Counted from the stretch's first letter, positions 1 through 9,826 are shown. The stretch: 64,000 bases of DNA from Agrobacterium tumefaciens (GCA_025559845.1 CP048469.1:2418001-2482000), one strand, 5' to 3'. Program-made: numbers and translations. The notes: a model not told the origin generated them from the letters alone.

Positions 1-479
1 GCCTGAAGTCGGAAAACACCGACGTCATCTACTTCGGTGGTTACCACCCCGAAGCGGGTCTGCTGGTCCGCCAGCTCAATGACGCCGGTTCCAAGGCTGT
101 CGTTATCGGTGGCGACGGCCTTTCCAACAGCGAATTCTGGAACATCGGCACCAAGGCCGCTGAGGGCACGTTGTTCACCAACGCCTCCGACGCCCTGAAG
201 AATGCCGATTCCAAGGCTGCGGCAGACGCGCTGGCAGCTGCCAACATTCCGGCAGAAGCGTTCACGCTCAATGCCTATGCGGCGGTTGAAGTGTTGAAAG
301 CCGGCATCGAAAAGGCGGGAAGCGCTGAAGATTCCGAAGCTGTTGCCACCGCCCTGAAGAGCGGCGACGCCTTTGCAACGTCGATCGGCAAGGTCACCTA
401 CGGCGAGACCGGCGATCTGACCTCGCAGGCCTTCACACTCTACAAGTGGCAGGACGGCAAGATCGTCGCTGCTGAATAA
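1..479 (+). CDS. Branched-chain amino-acid ABC transporter substrate-binding protein, 3' part
   Basis: The frame is already open at base 3 and gives 158 residues before the TAA. The text ([19 protein letters not shown], then [14 protein letters not shown], then a C-terminal [19 protein letters not shown]) matches the second lobe and C-terminus of periplasmic LivJ/LivK-type type-I binding proteins that deliver Leu, Ile, Val and related amino acids to a LivHMGF importer. The 5' end, signal peptide and any partner permease genes lie outside the window. A GC-rich hairpin follows the stop. The family is clear; the exact ligand cannot be told from this fragment. Confidence 0.9.
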   Translation, partial: LKSENTDVIYFGGYHPEAGLLVRQLNDAGSKAVVIGGDGLSNSEFWNIGTKAAEGTLFTNASDALKNADSKAAADALAAANIPAEAFTLNAYAAVEVLKAGIEKAGSAEDSEAVATALKSGDAFATSIGKVTYGETGDLTSQAFTLYKWQDGKIVAAE

Positions 480-492
480 GCTTCAATATATC

Positions 493-521
493 GTCGGCCC
501 GGAGGCAATCTTCGGGCCGAC
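493..521 (+). terminator. Hairpin after the binding-protein gene
   Basis: A perfect 9-bp stem, GTCGGCCCG (493-501) against CGGGCCGAC (513-521), with an 11-nt loop lies 14 bases after the stop. There is no T-run behind it, so it may be a terminator or an mRNA 3'-end stabiliser. Confidence 0.55.
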
Positions 522-594
522 ACACGCTCAAACAGTTGAGCGCGAAACGCCAATTGTTGCGCTCTGTCACTTCCATCTTTAGGGTCGGATAAAG

Positions 595-2310
595 ATGAAT
601 CGAAGAAAGTCCGACATGGTTTCCACACTTGAAGCGCGCATTGACCAGGGTACCGGCCGTGAACCGGCGGATATCGTTCTCAAGGGAGGCCGTTTCTTCG
701 ATCTGGTGACGGGCGAACTTGTCGCGTCGGATATTGCCATCTGCGGCAACACCATTGTCGGCACGACGGAAACCTACACGGGTCGTCAGGAGATCGACAT
801 TACCGGCAAGATCGTCGTGCCAGGTTTCATCGATACTCATCTTCACATCGAATCCTCGCTGGTCACGCCGCATGAATTCGACCGGTGCGTCCTACCCTAC
901 GGTGTCACGACCGCAATCTGTGATCCCCACGAAATCGCCAACGTTCTTGGCGAGGAAGGCATCCGTTTTTTCCTGGATTCCGCCCTGGAAACCATCATGG
1001 ACATCCGGGTGCAACTGTCCTCTTGCGTGCCGGCGACACATCTGGAAACGGCAGGTGCCGATCTGCCAATCGAAAAGCTTCTGCCATTCCGGAACCATCC
1101 GAAAGTTATCGGCCTTGCCGAGTTCATGAACTTTCCGGGTGTGGTCCACAAGGACCCCGTATGCATGGCAAAACTGGAGGCATTTCAGGGCCAGCACATT
1201 GATGGCCATGCGCCTCTTCTCTCCGGGACGGCGCTAAACGGCTATCTCTCCGCCGGCATCCGCACCGAACACGAATGCACGACTGCCACAGAGGCGCTAG
1301 AGAAGATCCGCAAGGGTATGCACATTCTTGTGCGCGAAGGTTCTGTATCGAAAGATCTGCACGCCCTGATGTCCATCATAACCGAACGCTTGTCGCCGTT
1401 TCTGGCGCTCTGCACGGATGATCGCAATCCACTCGACATCGCCGAACAGGGCCATCTCGACTACATGATCCGTACCGCCATCGCCAACGGCGTCGAACCA
1501 CTTGCCATCTATCGCGCCGCCTCCATTTCGGCTGCAAAGGCTTTCGGCCTTCGCGATCGCGGCCTCGTTGCTCCGGGCTGGCGCGCCGATCTGGTGGTGA
1601 TCGACACGCTGAAGAACTGCAAGGCAAGCCTGGTACTGTCGGCCGGCAGGATCGTCAACGACGACTTGTTTGCCACACGCAAACCTGTCGCCCCGGTTGG
1701 CCTCGACAGCGTCAAGGCACGACACGTGCTCGCAGCACATTTCGGCGTTCCGGCGACGGACAGCGAAAGCCCGGTGATTGGGGTGTTGCCCGGCAAGATC
1801 ATTACCGAACATCGCCGCTACAAGCTGCCGACAGATGGCAACCAGACCACCGTCGATCTCACCAATGACATCATAAAGGTCGCGGTGATTGAGCGGCACG
1901 GCAAAAACGGCAATCATGCCAACGGGTTTGTGCAAGGTTTCGGCCTGAAGAAGGGTGCTATCGCATCAACCGTTGGACATGACAGCCACAATATCTGCGT
2001 CGTCGGCGTCAATGAGGACGATATGGCGCTTGCCGCCAATCGCCTCGGCGAAATCAATGGCGGTTTCGTTGTCGTTGCGGATGGCAAGGTAATGGGTGAA
2101 ATCGCACTGCCGATTGCTGGCCTGATGAGCCTCGAGCCTTACGAGACGGTTCGCGACACATTGCACGATCTGCGCAAGACGGCTTACGCGCTCGGAACGA
2201 CGCTGGAAGAGCCTTTCCTTCAGGTCGCCTTCCTGCCGCTTCCCGTCATTCCGCACCTGAAGATTTCCGATAAGGGCATGGTGGACGTGGATCGCTTTGC
2301 GCTGATCTGA
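595..2310 (+). CDS. ade: Adenine deaminase
   Basis: This 571-residue amidohydrolase-superfamily protein is predicted to convert adenine to hypoxanthine plus ammonia in the cytoplasm. The metal-binding DTHLHIESS motif lies near residue 80, followed by [20 protein letters not shown], the [11 protein letters not shown] stretch and the C-terminal adenine-deaminase domain with [11 protein letters not shown] near residue 460. Length and motif order fit the Ade family. ATG 595 was chosen; ATG 616 is an alternative and would remove seven poorly conserved residues. It sits about 16 kb from the xanthine dehydrogenase genes and would feed the purine catabolic path encoded further along. The gene appears intact. 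Confidence 0.95.
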   Translation: MNRRKSDMVSTLEARIDQGTGREPADIVLKGGRFFDLVTGELVASDIAICGNTIVGTTETYTGRQEIDITGKIVVPGFIDTHLHIESSLVTPHEFDRCVLPYGVTTAICDPHEIANVLGEEGIRFFLDSALETIMDIRVQLSSCVPATHLETAGADLPIEKLLPFRNHPKVIGLAEFMNFPGVVHKDPVCMAKLEAFQGQHIDGHAPLLSGTALNGYLSAGIRTEHECTTATEALEKIRKGMHILVREGSVSKDLHALMSIITERLSPFLALCTDDRNPLDIAEQGHLDYMIRTAIANGVEPLAIYRAASISAAKAFGLRDRGLVAPGWRADLVVIDTLKNCKASLVLSAGRIVNDDLFATRKPVAPVGLDSVKARHVLAAHFGVPATDSESPVIGVLPGKIITEHRRYKLPTDGNQTTVDLTNDIIKVAVIERHGKNGNHANGFVQGFGLKKGAIASTVGHDSHNICVVGVNEDDMALAANRLGEINGGFVVVADGKVMGEIALPIAGLMSLEPYETVRDTLHDLRKTAYALGTTLEEPFLQVAFLPLPVIPHLKISDKGMVDVDRFALI

Positions 2311-2344
2311 GCCGAACCAGACGCTGCCAGCCTAAGGTTCGCTG

Positions 2345-2806
2345 CTAACTCTTTGGTGCCGGTGGCAGGATCTTGCGGAAGTAGACGACACGTTCCGTTT
2401 CCTCAAAACCCAGAGCCGCGTGCATGCAATGAGAAGCGATGTTGGCAATATCCGCATCGGAGGCGAGTTCGGTCACGCCTTTGCTGGCGGCCCATTGTGT
2501 GACTTCCGCGATCAACGCAGCGGCAACACCCTGCTTTCGAAACGCCTCCTCAACATAAACCCCTTCAAGGAACGCCACGGGCGACGTCTGACAACCATTG
2601 ACGTAGTCATGCCGCAGACTTGCTTCGGCGAAGCCGACAGCAACTCCCTCCGCACTATAGGCGACCAAGCCGGTCTGCCTGTCCAAGAACGTCTGCAGTT
2701 CGGCTTTATGCTCGGCAAGCGAGCTTGTGGGCCATAAAAGAGATCGCAGTCGTGACCAGTCATCCAGACAGGCGATGCCGGCCTTGATGACGACCGGCCT
2801 CGTCAC
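2345..2806 (-). CDS. GNAT N-acetyltransferase, AAC(6')-like
   Basis: A 153-residue protein with the acetyl-CoA loop region FRKQGVAAALIAEV, preceded by VAFLEGVYV and followed by ASDADIANIASHCMHAALGF and ETERVVYFRK. That C-terminal pattern is typical of the AAC(6')-I branch of aminoglycoside acetyltransferases, but many chromosomal relatives have unknown substrates. The chosen start is a GTG at 2806 that overlaps the TGA of the upstream alpha-glucosidase gene (shared GTGA), implying translational coupling. Drug resistance should not be assumed from sequence alone. Confidence 0.85.
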   Translation of the reverse strand: MTRPVVIKAGIACLDDWSRLRSLLWPTSSLAEHKAELQTFLDRQTGLVAYSAEGVAVGFAEASLRHDYVNGCQTSPVAFLEGVYVEEAFRKQGVAAALIAEVTQWAASKGVTELASDADIANIASHCMHAALGFEETERVVYFRKILPPAPKS

Positions 2807-4467
2807 GCAATGATCCCGCAAAAAACATCCAGCCCTTCAAGGGTCACCACACCTGCTCCGAACAGCGGCGTGAAGCCCGGCATCGGCGTGATGTCCTTGA
2901 TGACGGTGCCCTTCGGAACAGGGAATTCCACGGGATCGCGGGTGAGATTGAAGACGAAGAGCAACGTCTCCTCTCCCTTGGTGCGGGTAAAGGCCAGGAC
3001 ATCGAGATTGGTCTTGAGAAAGTGCATATCGCCATCGCGCAATGCACCATGGCCTTTGCGAAATGCCAGCACCGCTCGATAGTGGTTCAGAACCGACTCC
3101 GCTTTGCGCTGCTGCCCATCTGCTGCCAGCATCGCATGAGCGTAGGGCACCGGAAGCCACGGCTTCTCCGCGGTCGAAAACCCGGCATTCGGCATACCCG
3201 TTTCCCAGGGCATGGGCGTGCGGCACCCATCCCGTCCTTTGAAAGCCGGCCAGAAGCGGATGCCGTAGGGATCGCGAAGATCCTCAAAAGCAAGCTCAGC
3301 CTCGGTCAGAGCCAGCTCCTCGCCCTGATAGAGGCAGATCGAACCCCGAAGGCTCGCCAGTACGCAGATTGCAAGCTTCGCAACACGCGTCTGTTCCTCG
3401 ACATTTTCCGTAAACCGGCTGAGATGGCGAACCACATCATGATTTGAAAAGGCCCAGCAGACCCATCCATCTGTGACGGCCTTCTGAAAGCCTTCAACCG
3501 AGTTGCGCAGATGCCGTGCCGTAAAATCCGGCCCGAGCAGATCGAACGTGTAACACATGTTGAGCTTGTCGTTGCCGGACGTGTAGGCGGCAACAGTCTT
3601 CAGCGACCTCGCCCCGTCTCCGACTTCACCAACCGTGGCCCGGTCGTCGTACTGATCCAGCAGAGCACGAAACCGTTTGAGAAAATCGATGTTTTCCGGC
3701 CGCGTCTTGTCGTAGAGATGATCCTGCATGCCGTAGGGGTTAACGTCCGATGCATCGAGGCCGAAACTTTCCTCGTCGAACAGCGGCGGGTTATCGCGCA
3801 GCAGCTTGTCGTGGAAATAGTGGTTGACGGTGTCCAGCCGGAAGCCGTCGACCCCACGCTCCAGCCAGAACTTGACGGTTTCGAGCAGCGCATCCTGAAC
3901 ATCGAGATTGTGGAAATTCAGGTCCGGTTGCGAGCCCAGAAAACTGTGCATGTAATATTGCTTACGCACGCCGTCCCATTCCCATGCGGGTCCACCGAAC
4001 ACAGACAGCCAATTGGTCGGCGCGGTGCCATCCGGCTTCGGATTGGCCCAGACATACCAGTCGGCTTTCGGATTGATGCGGCTGGCGCGGCTTTCCACAA
4101 ACCAGGGGTGTTTGTCGGAAGTATGCGAGATCACCTGATCGATGATGACCTTCAAGCCGAGCCGATGCGCCTCCGCGATCAGCGCGTCGAAGTCAGCCAA
4201 TGTCCCAAACAACGGATCGACATCGCAATAATCGGAAACATCATAGCCCATATCGGCCATCGGCGAGGTGAAGAACGGTGAGAGCCATATGCCGTCCACG
4301 CCGAGCGAGGCAATATAGGGCAAACGCCTGGTTACGCCGGCAAGATCGCCATATCCGTCCCCGGTCGTGTCCTGAAAAGATCGCGGATAGACCTGATAGA
4401 TCACCGCTCCCCTCCACCAGTCCGATTGCACAAGAGGTTTCTGAACCGGGGCATGGGTTGGCTGCAT
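2803..4467 (-). CDS. aglA: Alpha-glucosidase (GH13)
   Basis: A 554-residue cytoplasmic GH13 enzyme predicted to hydrolyse alpha-glucosides such as maltose, trehalose or sucrose. It starts with WWRGAVIYQVYPRSFQD and carries the four GH13 regions, including DQVISHTS, GFRLDTVNH with the nucleophile Asp, TVGEVGD with the acid/base Glu, and FSNHDVVRH. ATG 4467 is preferred over longer upstream starts because AGGAG lies just upstream and the family begins here. It resembles rhizobial AglA, but the usual aglEFGK transporter genes are not beside it. Its stop overlaps the start of the GNAT gene, and it is divergent from kdgK. Confidence 0.93.
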   Translation of the reverse strand: MQPTHAPVQKPLVQSDWWRGAVIYQVYPRSFQDTTGDGYGDLAGVTRRLPYIASLGVDGIWLSPFFTSPMADMGYDVSDYCDVDPLFGTLADFDALIAEAHRLGLKVIIDQVISHTSDKHPWFVESRASRINPKADWYVWANPKPDGTAPTNWLSVFGGPAWEWDGVRKQYYMHSFLGSQPDLNFHNLDVQDALLETVKFWLERGVDGFRLDTVNHYFHDKLLRDNPPLFDEESFGLDASDVNPYGMQDHLYDKTRPENIDFLKRFRALLDQYDDRATVGEVGDGARSLKTVAAYTSGNDKLNMCYTFDLLGPDFTARHLRNSVEGFQKAVTDGWVCWAFSNHDVVRHLSRFTENVEEQTRVAKLAICVLASLRGSICLYQGEELALTEAELAFEDLRDPYGIRFWPAFKGRDGCRTPMPWETGMPNAGFSTAEKPWLPVPYAHAMLAADGQQRKAESVLNHYRAVLAFRKGHGALRDGDMHFLKTNLDVLAFTRTKGEETLLFVFNLTRDPVEFPVPKGTVIKDITPMPGFTPLFGAGVVTLEGLDVFCGIIA

Positions 4468-4621
4468 GGAGGCTCTCCTGATGGCGGCGAATCCCAGAAT
4501 ATAAAGCTGTCGCCCTGCCGTAAACGGCAACTTCGCAAATGCACACAATCCGTCGCAATGGACTTGTCAGGCAAGGTCAGGCGTCGTAATTCGAACGCAA
4601 GAGCGAGTGGAGGATTAAGGC

Positions 4622-5542
4622 GTGGGTGGACGGTTTCTTTCGATTGGCGAGTGCATGGTGGAACTGTCTCAAGCTGGAGACGGGCTGCTGCGCAAAGGCT
4701 TCGCAGGCGATACCTTCAACACGGCCTGGTACGCACGGGCCTGCCTGCCGGACGATTGGTCGGTGGATTACTTCACCGGACTTGGCGACGACAGCCTTTC
4801 AGAAGACATGCTGGCTTTCATCGAGGCAGCAGGGATCGGTACGCACAGCATCCGCCGCATCAAAGGTGGCACACCGGGCCTCTACCTCATCAACCTCAAG
4901 AACGGCGAACGGACCTTTAGTTACTGGCGCAATGCCTCGGCGGCGCGGCAGCTTGCCGATGATGCCGATCACCTGCGCAAGACAATCGAAAACGCCGATC
5001 TGATCTATTTCTCCGGCATTACCCTTGCTGTCCTGTCCTCGCCAAACGCGGTGGAGACGTTCCTGTCGGAACTGCGCCGCGCCAAGGCGGCCGGTAAGCG
5101 CGTGGTGTTCGATCCGAATATCCGCCCTCGTCTGTGGGCCGACAAGGCAACGATGCTCGACACCGTTTCGCAGGGCGCGCGCGCCGCGACACTGGTGATG
5201 CCGAGCTTCGATGACGAAGCGACCCATTTCGGCGATACCTCCGTCGAAGCGACAATCGATCGCTACCGCGCACTTGGCGTCATCGACATCGTCGTCAAGG
5301 ACGGTGCGAAGGGAGCCACGCTCGACTTCGGCGGTCAGCGCAGCCACGCACCTGCCGTTCAGGCTGTAGATGTGGTGGATACCACCAGCGCCGGCGACAG
5401 CTTTAACGGCGCGTTCCTCGCCCGCTACGTCACCGGCAGCGCGCCAGACGAGGCAGCAAGCTTTGCTGCCGAGGCCGCTGCTGTTGTGATCGGCCACCAC
5501 GGTGCATTGATCAGCCCGGAGCTTCTGCCGCTGGTTGGCTGA
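4622..5542 (+). CDS. kdgK: 2-dehydro-3-deoxygluconokinase (PfkB family)
   Basis: A 306-residue PfkB/ribokinase-fold sugar kinase predicted to phosphorylate 2-keto-3-deoxygluconate, a step in hexuronate and gluconate breakdown. Visible signatures are the N-terminal SIGECMVELSQ, the substrate-side GGTPGLYLI, VVFDPNIRPRLW, VKDGAKGA and the ATP/anion-hole motif DTTSAGDSFNGAF with the catalytic Asp. The start is GTG with GGAGG upstream. Length is normal for KdgK. It is divergent from the alpha-glucosidase gene, sharing a 154-bp control region, and is followed at 111 bp by the glycosyltransferase gene, which has its own PHO-box-like element. Confidence 0.9.
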   Translation: MGGRFLSIGECMVELSQAGDGLLRKGFAGDTFNTAWYARACLPDDWSVDYFTGLGDDSLSEDMLAFIEAAGIGTHSIRRIKGGTPGLYLINLKNGERTFSYWRNASAARQLADDADHLRKTIENADLIYFSGITLAVLSSPNAVETFLSELRRAKAAGKRVVFDPNIRPRLWADKATMLDTVSQGARAATLVMPSFDDEATHFGDTSVEATIDRYRALGVIDIVVKDGAKGATLDFGGQRSHAPAVQAVDVVDTTSAGDSFNGAFLARYVTGSAPDEAASFAAEAAAVVIGHHGALISPELLPLVG

Positions 5543-5558
5543 AGCACCGCCCTGCCAA

Positions 5559-5576
5559 CTGACATGATCCTGTAAC
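5559..5576 (+). promoter_or_regulatory. PHO-box-like site
   Basis: CTGACAT (5559-5565), 4-bp spacer, CTGTAAC (5570-5576). PhoB boxes are two 7-bp CTGTCAT-type direct repeats with a 4-bp spacer. Both copies here keep register with one or two mismatches. The site is 77 bp upstream of the glycosyltransferase ATG and nothing else lies between them. Confidence 0.6.
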
Positions 5577-5652
5577 ACGCACGCCGCATATACGGTCCGA
5601 AACCGCGCAAATCGGGATTCGGCGACGCGGATGCAAGCAGGATCGGCTGTTC

Positions 5653-6702
5653 ATGACGAGAATCACGATTGTCACAGATGCCTGGCACCCGCAGGTCAAC
5701 GGCGTGGTTCGCTCGATTGAAAACACCAATTTGGAATTGGCCCGCCTTGGCGTCGACGTCCGCATGGTGACACCACAGAATTTCCACAGCATACCCTGCC
5801 CGACCTATCCCGAGATCCGCCTGTCCGTCGCCGGATATCGCCGTGTGGCCGCCGAGATCGAGAAAAGCCAGCCGTCCTTCGTCCATATCGCAACGGAAGG
5901 TCCGCTCGGCTTTATGGCACGACGCTGGTGCGTAAAAAACAGGATGCGGTTTTCGACCAGCTACCACACGCGCTTCCCCGAATATGTCGCAGCCCGCTTC
6001 CCGGTCCCAGAGCGCTGGCTTTACGCCTTCGTTCGCTGGTTTCACAACGGGGGCAACACATGCATGGTCGCAACCCAGAGCCTTGAAACCGAACTTGAGG
6101 CGCGCGGCGTCAGAAACCTCAGACGCTGGAGCCGTGGTATCGACGCGCACCTGTTCCACCCGCGTCCAAAAACGTCCCTCCCCTTCGATCTGCCGCGCCC
6201 GATCTTCATGACGGTCGGTCGTGTCGCGATTGAGAAAAACCTGCCCGAATTCCTCGATCTCGATCTGCCGGGTTCGAAGGTCGTCGTCGGAGACGGCCCC
6301 GCACGCGCCGAATTGCAGGAAAAATATCCCGACGTGCTGTTTACGGGCGTAAAGACCGGCGAAGCCCTCGCCGACGCTTACGCGCAAGCGGATGTATTTG
6401 TCTTTCCATCGAAAACAGACACATTTGGCAACACCATCCTGGAAGCGCTTGCAAGCGGCGTGCCGGTGGCGGCGTTTCCGGTTACCGGACCGATCGACAT
6501 TCTCGGCGACAATCCTGAGGCTGGCGCACTGGACAACGACCTCCGAAACGCGTGCCTGGCTGCGCTCTCCTGCTCAGCGGAGGGAGCACTGGCGCTCTCG
6601 AAAAACTACAGTTGGGAAAAAGCCTCCCGGCAGTTCCTCGACAACGTCATCCAGGCGGCAGGCAAGAACCTGCCTCGCTTACCGCAATCGCGCCTGGCCT
6701 GA
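5653..6702 (+). CDS. agt: GT4-type glycosyltransferase, probable lipid glucosyl/glucuronosyltransferase
   Basis: A 349-residue GT-B protein. The N-terminal domain begins MTRITIVTDAWHPQVNGV and includes a YHTRFPEY segment. The C-terminal donor domain has FMTVGRVAIEKNLPEFL, VGDGPARAEL and the EX7E-type FVFPSKTDTFGNTILEALASG. This layout fits the sugar transferases that act on diacylglycerol. A bifunctional Agrobacterium enzyme of this class (Agt) makes mono-glucosyl- and glucuronosyl-diacylglycerol under phosphate starvation. Equating this gene with it is an inference from family, locus context and the PHO-box-like site upstream. The alternative is a mannosyltransferase of the same clan. Confidence 0.72.
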   Translation: MTRITIVTDAWHPQVNGVVRSIENTNLELARLGVDVRMVTPQNFHSIPCPTYPEIRLSVAGYRRVAAEIEKSQPSFVHIATEGPLGFMARRWCVKNRMRFSTSYHTRFPEYVAARFPVPERWLYAFVRWFHNGGNTCMVATQSLETELEARGVRNLRRWSRGIDAHLFHPRPKTSLPFDLPRPIFMTVGRVAIEKNLPEFLDLDLPGSKVVVGDGPARAELQEKYPDVLFTGVKTGEALADAYAQADVFVFPSKTDTFGNTILEALASGVPVAAFPVTGPIDILGDNPEAGALDNDLRNACLAALSCSAEGALALSKNYSWEKASRQFLDNVIQAAGKNLPRLPQSRLA

Positions 6703-6871
6703 CAAAACGGAAGCTGGCGCCTCCATATTTCGATGGACGAACGACCGCGACAGTGCCAAAAGGCGATCAGGACGCGACCGCCGTTAACTTTAGAACGGGG
6801 TCGGGCTGCTGATTGACGTCAGGCGGCTGCCGCGAGAACACGCTGGCCGTCCTTTTTCCATATTGTCGAGA

Positions 6872-7480
6872 TTACCAGGCGCCGCTCAGACCATTGCCGG
6901 TCAGAGGAATGGTTGTGCTTTTACCATTGCTGTCGCTGACAGAAATCTCGCTTTGCATCTGCTTTGGCGACTTGCGGAACCACCCGGCTGCAATGGACGC
7001 CAGATCGCCGATCATGCCGTGCTTGTGCCAATCCGCAAAACGTTGCCCCATGGCCTCCGGCTCAACCTTGTAGAAAAAGTCGCCAGACTGACCGAGATCG
7101 TTGATGGATGTCGCCATGGACGAAAGCGGACGCTGAAACATCTTGGAAGGTACGGAAAGATGTTTTGCACTTTCCGAAAATGCAGGCGCCATGAAATCGA
7201 TCGCCCATCCATCCGCTTCAACCCAGCAATGGAAGTTTTCGCCAGCACCGGTCACATAACCGTCCTCACGATGATCCCCGAACAGGATGAGCGTTCCGCC
7301 GAGATTATAGGCAGCGAGGCCGCCCTTGGGCACGGCCTTGATCTTGTACTGCTGCTGGAGAATGAACGCGCCAAACGTGCTGAAATACATGCACGCCGTT
7401 GCCGGATCAGCGTTTTCATTGATGAGCAGGCTGTTGATGACGCGGTAAATCCGGTGGTAGTCGCTCTGCTTAATCAACAT
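6872..7480 (-). CDS. DUF2026-like protein
   Basis: A 202-residue soluble protein, predicted cytoplasmic (no signal peptide or membrane segment). It has CMYFSTFGAFILQQQY, then GENFHCWVEADGWAIDFMAP. A Cys early, a His-Trp-containing strand and an Asp after it are reminiscent of a papain/transglutaminase-like triad layout, and I recall this text as the DUF2026 family, whose role is unknown. It lies downstream of der on the same strand, separated by about 130 bp and a hairpin, so it is probably its own unit. The function call should stay open. Confidence 0.7.
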   Translation of the reverse strand: MLIKQSDYHRIYRVINSLLINENADPATACMYFSTFGAFILQQQYKIKAVPKGGLAAYNLGGTLILFGDHREDGYVTGAGENFHCWVEADGWAIDFMAPAFSESAKHLSVPSKMFQRPLSSMATSINDLGQSGDFFYKVEPEAMGQRFADWHKHGMIGDLASIAAGWFRKSPKQMQSEISVSDSNGKSTTIPLTGNGLSGAW

Positions 7481-7564
7481 GGTCTTTCACTCGCAGTTCT
7501 ACGTCGACGATAGAGCCGTCAACCAGGCCCATCGTCCGGTGCGATTGTTCAATCTCGTCTGAGA

Positions 7565-7591
7565 GCATCCCCGCCTTCAATGCGAGGATGC
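7565..7591 (-). terminator. Hairpin between der and the DUF2026-like gene
   Basis: Read on the minus strand, GCATCCTCGC pairs with GCGGGGATGC (one T-G wobble) around a 7-nt loop, 18 bases after the der stop. No T-run follows, so the evidence for termination is only the strong stem. Confidence 0.45.
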
Positions 7592-7608
7592 ATCAATCTT
7601 CGATCCGA

Positions 7609-9039
7609 TCAGCGCTTCTTCTTCGCCTTGCCTTCGAACGGGTTGTCAGAGCCGCGGTAATGCACACGGATCGGGACGCCCGGCATGTCGAAATCCTTGC
7701 GCAGGCCGTTCACCAGATAACGCGTATAGCTTTCCGGAATAGCTTCCGGGCGTGTGCATGAAATCATGAAGGCCGGCGGACGCGCCTTCACCTGCGTCAT
7801 GTATTTCAGTCTCAGGCGGCGACCGGAAACGGCTGGCGGCGGATGCTGCGTCGTCTGCGCATCCAGCCAGCGATTGAGCCTTGCCGTCGAGATACGACGG
7901 TTCCAGACCTTATCCGTATCGATGATGTTCTGCATCAGCCGGTCGAGACCATACCCGGTCTGGCCGGAGATCGGCACGGCGCGAATACCACGCGCCTGCG
8001 GCAGAAGCCGCTCGGTCTTTTCACGCAGATCGGCGAGATAGGCCTGCGGATCTTCGACGAGATCCCACTTGTTGAAAGCAAGAACTGCGGCGCGTCCCTC
8101 GCGGATCACGAGATCGACAAGCTGCAAGTCCTGCTTTTCGAAAGGAATGGTGGAATCGAAAACGATAACAACCGTTTCGGCAAAGCGGATCGAGCGCAGG
8201 GAATCGGCGACCGAAAGCTTCTCCAGCTTCTCCGTCACCTTCGCCTTGCGGCGCATACCAGCCGTGTCGAACATCTTGATGGTGCGGCCGCGCCAGTCCC
8301 ACTCGACCGAGATACTGTCGCGGGTAATACCGGCTTCCGGACCGGTCAGCAAACGGTCTTCGCCGAGGAAACGATTGATGAGCGTGGACTTGCCCGCATT
8401 CGGACGACCGATGATGGCGACGCGAAGCGGCTTCGTGTCGTCGTAAACCGGCTCTTCGTCCTCATCGTCTTCGTCACCAAATTCGTTGTGCGAAAGAACG
8501 ATGTTGGTTTCCGCCTCATCCACCTCTGGCGGGAACGCCACATCTTCGCCGATCGCGGCGACGATGGCGTCGCGCAGGTCGATCATGCCCTGGCCATGCT
8601 CGGCAGAGATCGGGCAAGGATCGCCGAGACCCAATGTGAAGGCATCGTAAAAGCCGCCGTCAGAACCGCGTGCTTCCGACTTGTTCGCCACGAGAACAAC
8701 AGGCTTGCCGCGACGACGCAGCATTTCCGCAAGCGTTTCATCAGCCGGCGTCAAACCCGCCTTGGCATCGACAACAAAAAGCGAAACATCCGCTTCCTCG
8801 ATGGCCGCTTCGGTCTGCGCCCACATGCGGCCTTGCAGCGTCTCGGGACCCGATTGCTCCAGACCAGCGGTATCGATGATGGTGAAACGCAGATCGACGA
8901 GCTTCGCCTCGCCGGGGCGGCGGTCACGGGTCACGCCTGGCGTGTCGTCCACAAGCGCCAGCTTCTTTCCGACCAGACGGTTGAAAAGCGTGGACTTTCC
9001 GACATTGGGGCGCCCGACTATGGCGACGGTGAAGTTCAT
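7609..9039 (-). CDS. der: Ribosome biogenesis GTPase Der (EngA)
   Basis: A 476-residue double GTPase that assists 50S subunit assembly. GTPase domain 1 opens with [13 protein letters not shown] (residue 8 on) and has [14 protein letters not shown] and NKSE. A linker rich in Asp/Glu (DEDDEDEEP) follows. Domain 2 carries [25 protein letters not shown] and NKWD. The C-terminal KH-like domain ends in a Lys-rich tail. Length is typical for alphaproteobacteria. The gene starts 33 bp after the TPR protein gene and is probably cotranscribed with it. Confidence 0.98.
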   Translation of the reverse strand: MNFTVAIVGRPNVGKSTLFNRLVGKKLALVDDTPGVTRDRRPGEAKLVDLRFTIIDTAGLEQSGPETLQGRMWAQTEAAIEEADVSLFVVDAKAGLTPADETLAEMLRRRGKPVVLVANKSEARGSDGGFYDAFTLGLGDPCPISAEHGQGMIDLRDAIVAAIGEDVAFPPEVDEAETNIVLSHNEFGDEDDEDEEPVYDDTKPLRVAIIGRPNAGKSTLINRFLGEDRLLTGPEAGITRDSISVEWDWRGRTIKMFDTAGMRRKAKVTEKLEKLSVADSLRSIRFAETVVIVFDSTIPFEKQDLQLVDLVIREGRAAVLAFNKWDLVEDPQAYLADLREKTERLLPQARGIRAVPISGQTGYGLDRLMQNIIDTDKVWNRRISTARLNRWLDAQTTQHPPPAVSGRRLRLKYMTQVKARPPAFMISCTRPEAIPESYTRYLVNGLRKDFDMPGVPIRVHYRGSDNPFEGKAKKKR

Positions 9040-9072
9040 TGATCGTAGTTCCTTGAAGGTGGAAAAGCTCTA

Positions 9073-9744
9073 TTACGAAGCTTTGCCCGAAGCGGTGATA
9101 TTGTCGAGCATGATCTGCGCACGATTGGTGACGTTACGCGGTGCCTGTGCATCCGTCACGATCTGCTCGAACCATTGTTTTGCCTTGGCGAAGTCGCCCG
9201 CCTTGTAAGCGGAGAGACCCAGAGCCTCACGTGCGGAAGCGCGCATCGTCTGGGCTTCGCCGCTCAGCGGTTCCGCCAGCGCAGCAACCTGATCATAGGT
9301 GCCGTTATCGACCAGCAACCATGCAGCGCGAACCTTTGCCGTATCGCGGAACACCTGCGGTGCAGACGTGTCGTTGCCGATATCGGTAAAAGCGGCGATG
9401 GCACCTGCTGCATCGCCCTTTTGCGACAGCAGCGTCGCCGAACGGAATTTCGCCAGAACCGGATAATTGCCGTGGCCGGATGTCTCCAGATCCGTGAATG
9501 CCTTCAGCGCCTCGTCCGTCTTGTTTTCGGAAGCAAGCTTCAAGGCTGCAAGGAACTGATCGCCGGAGTTGGATGCACGGCTGGTATTCCAATATTCGTA
9601 GATACCTGCACCGGCAGCCCCCAGCACGATCAGGACCGCGCTTCCCACGACCACAATCCCGTAGCGGCCCCAGAAATTGGACAAGCGTTCCGAACGGATC
9701 TGCTCGTTCACTTCGCGGATAAAGGTATCATTTTCGTTTGCCAT
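9073..9744 (-). CDS. YfgM-like TPR membrane-anchored protein
   Basis: A 223-residue protein with a cytoplasmic N-terminus (FIREVNEQIRSERLSNFWGRY), one membrane helix at about residues 28-50 and a periplasmic region of tetratricopeptide-like helices (the TPR_21 type seen in YfgM). In enterobacteria YfgM partners with the periplasmic chaperone PpiD at the Sec translocon and lies in a yfgM-bamB-der cluster. Here it leads directly into der with only 33 bp between and no bamB. GGAGAATTCG precedes the ATG. Function is by family analogy. Confidence 0.8.
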   Translation of the reverse strand: MANENDTFIREVNEQIRSERLSNFWGRYGIVVVGSAVLIVLGAAGAGIYEYWNTSRASNSGDQFLAALKLASENKTDEALKAFTDLETSGHGNYPVLAKFRSATLLSQKGDAAGAIAAFTDIGNDTSAPQVFRDTAKVRAAWLLVDNGTYDQVAALAEPLSGEAQTMRASAREALGLSAYKAGDFAKAKQWFEQIVTDAQAPRNVTNRAQIMLDNITASGKAS

Positions 9745-9826
9745 CGAATTCTCCGTTATCCACCCGGAAAGGTCGCTACGACCAACCCGTCGGCGGACAT
9801 GCCAAGGCGCGCTGCCGGGAGCCAGT

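Noticed and set aside
2345..2806. Acquired aminoglycoside resistance gene
   Set aside because: AAC(6')-like text is clear, but the gene is coupled to a chromosomal glycosidase with no mobile context, so it is more likely an intrinsic acetyltransferase.
7843..9042. Antisense open frame opposite der
   Set aside because: Der is complete with all GTPase motifs on the minus strand; the plus frame is a GC-bias shadow.
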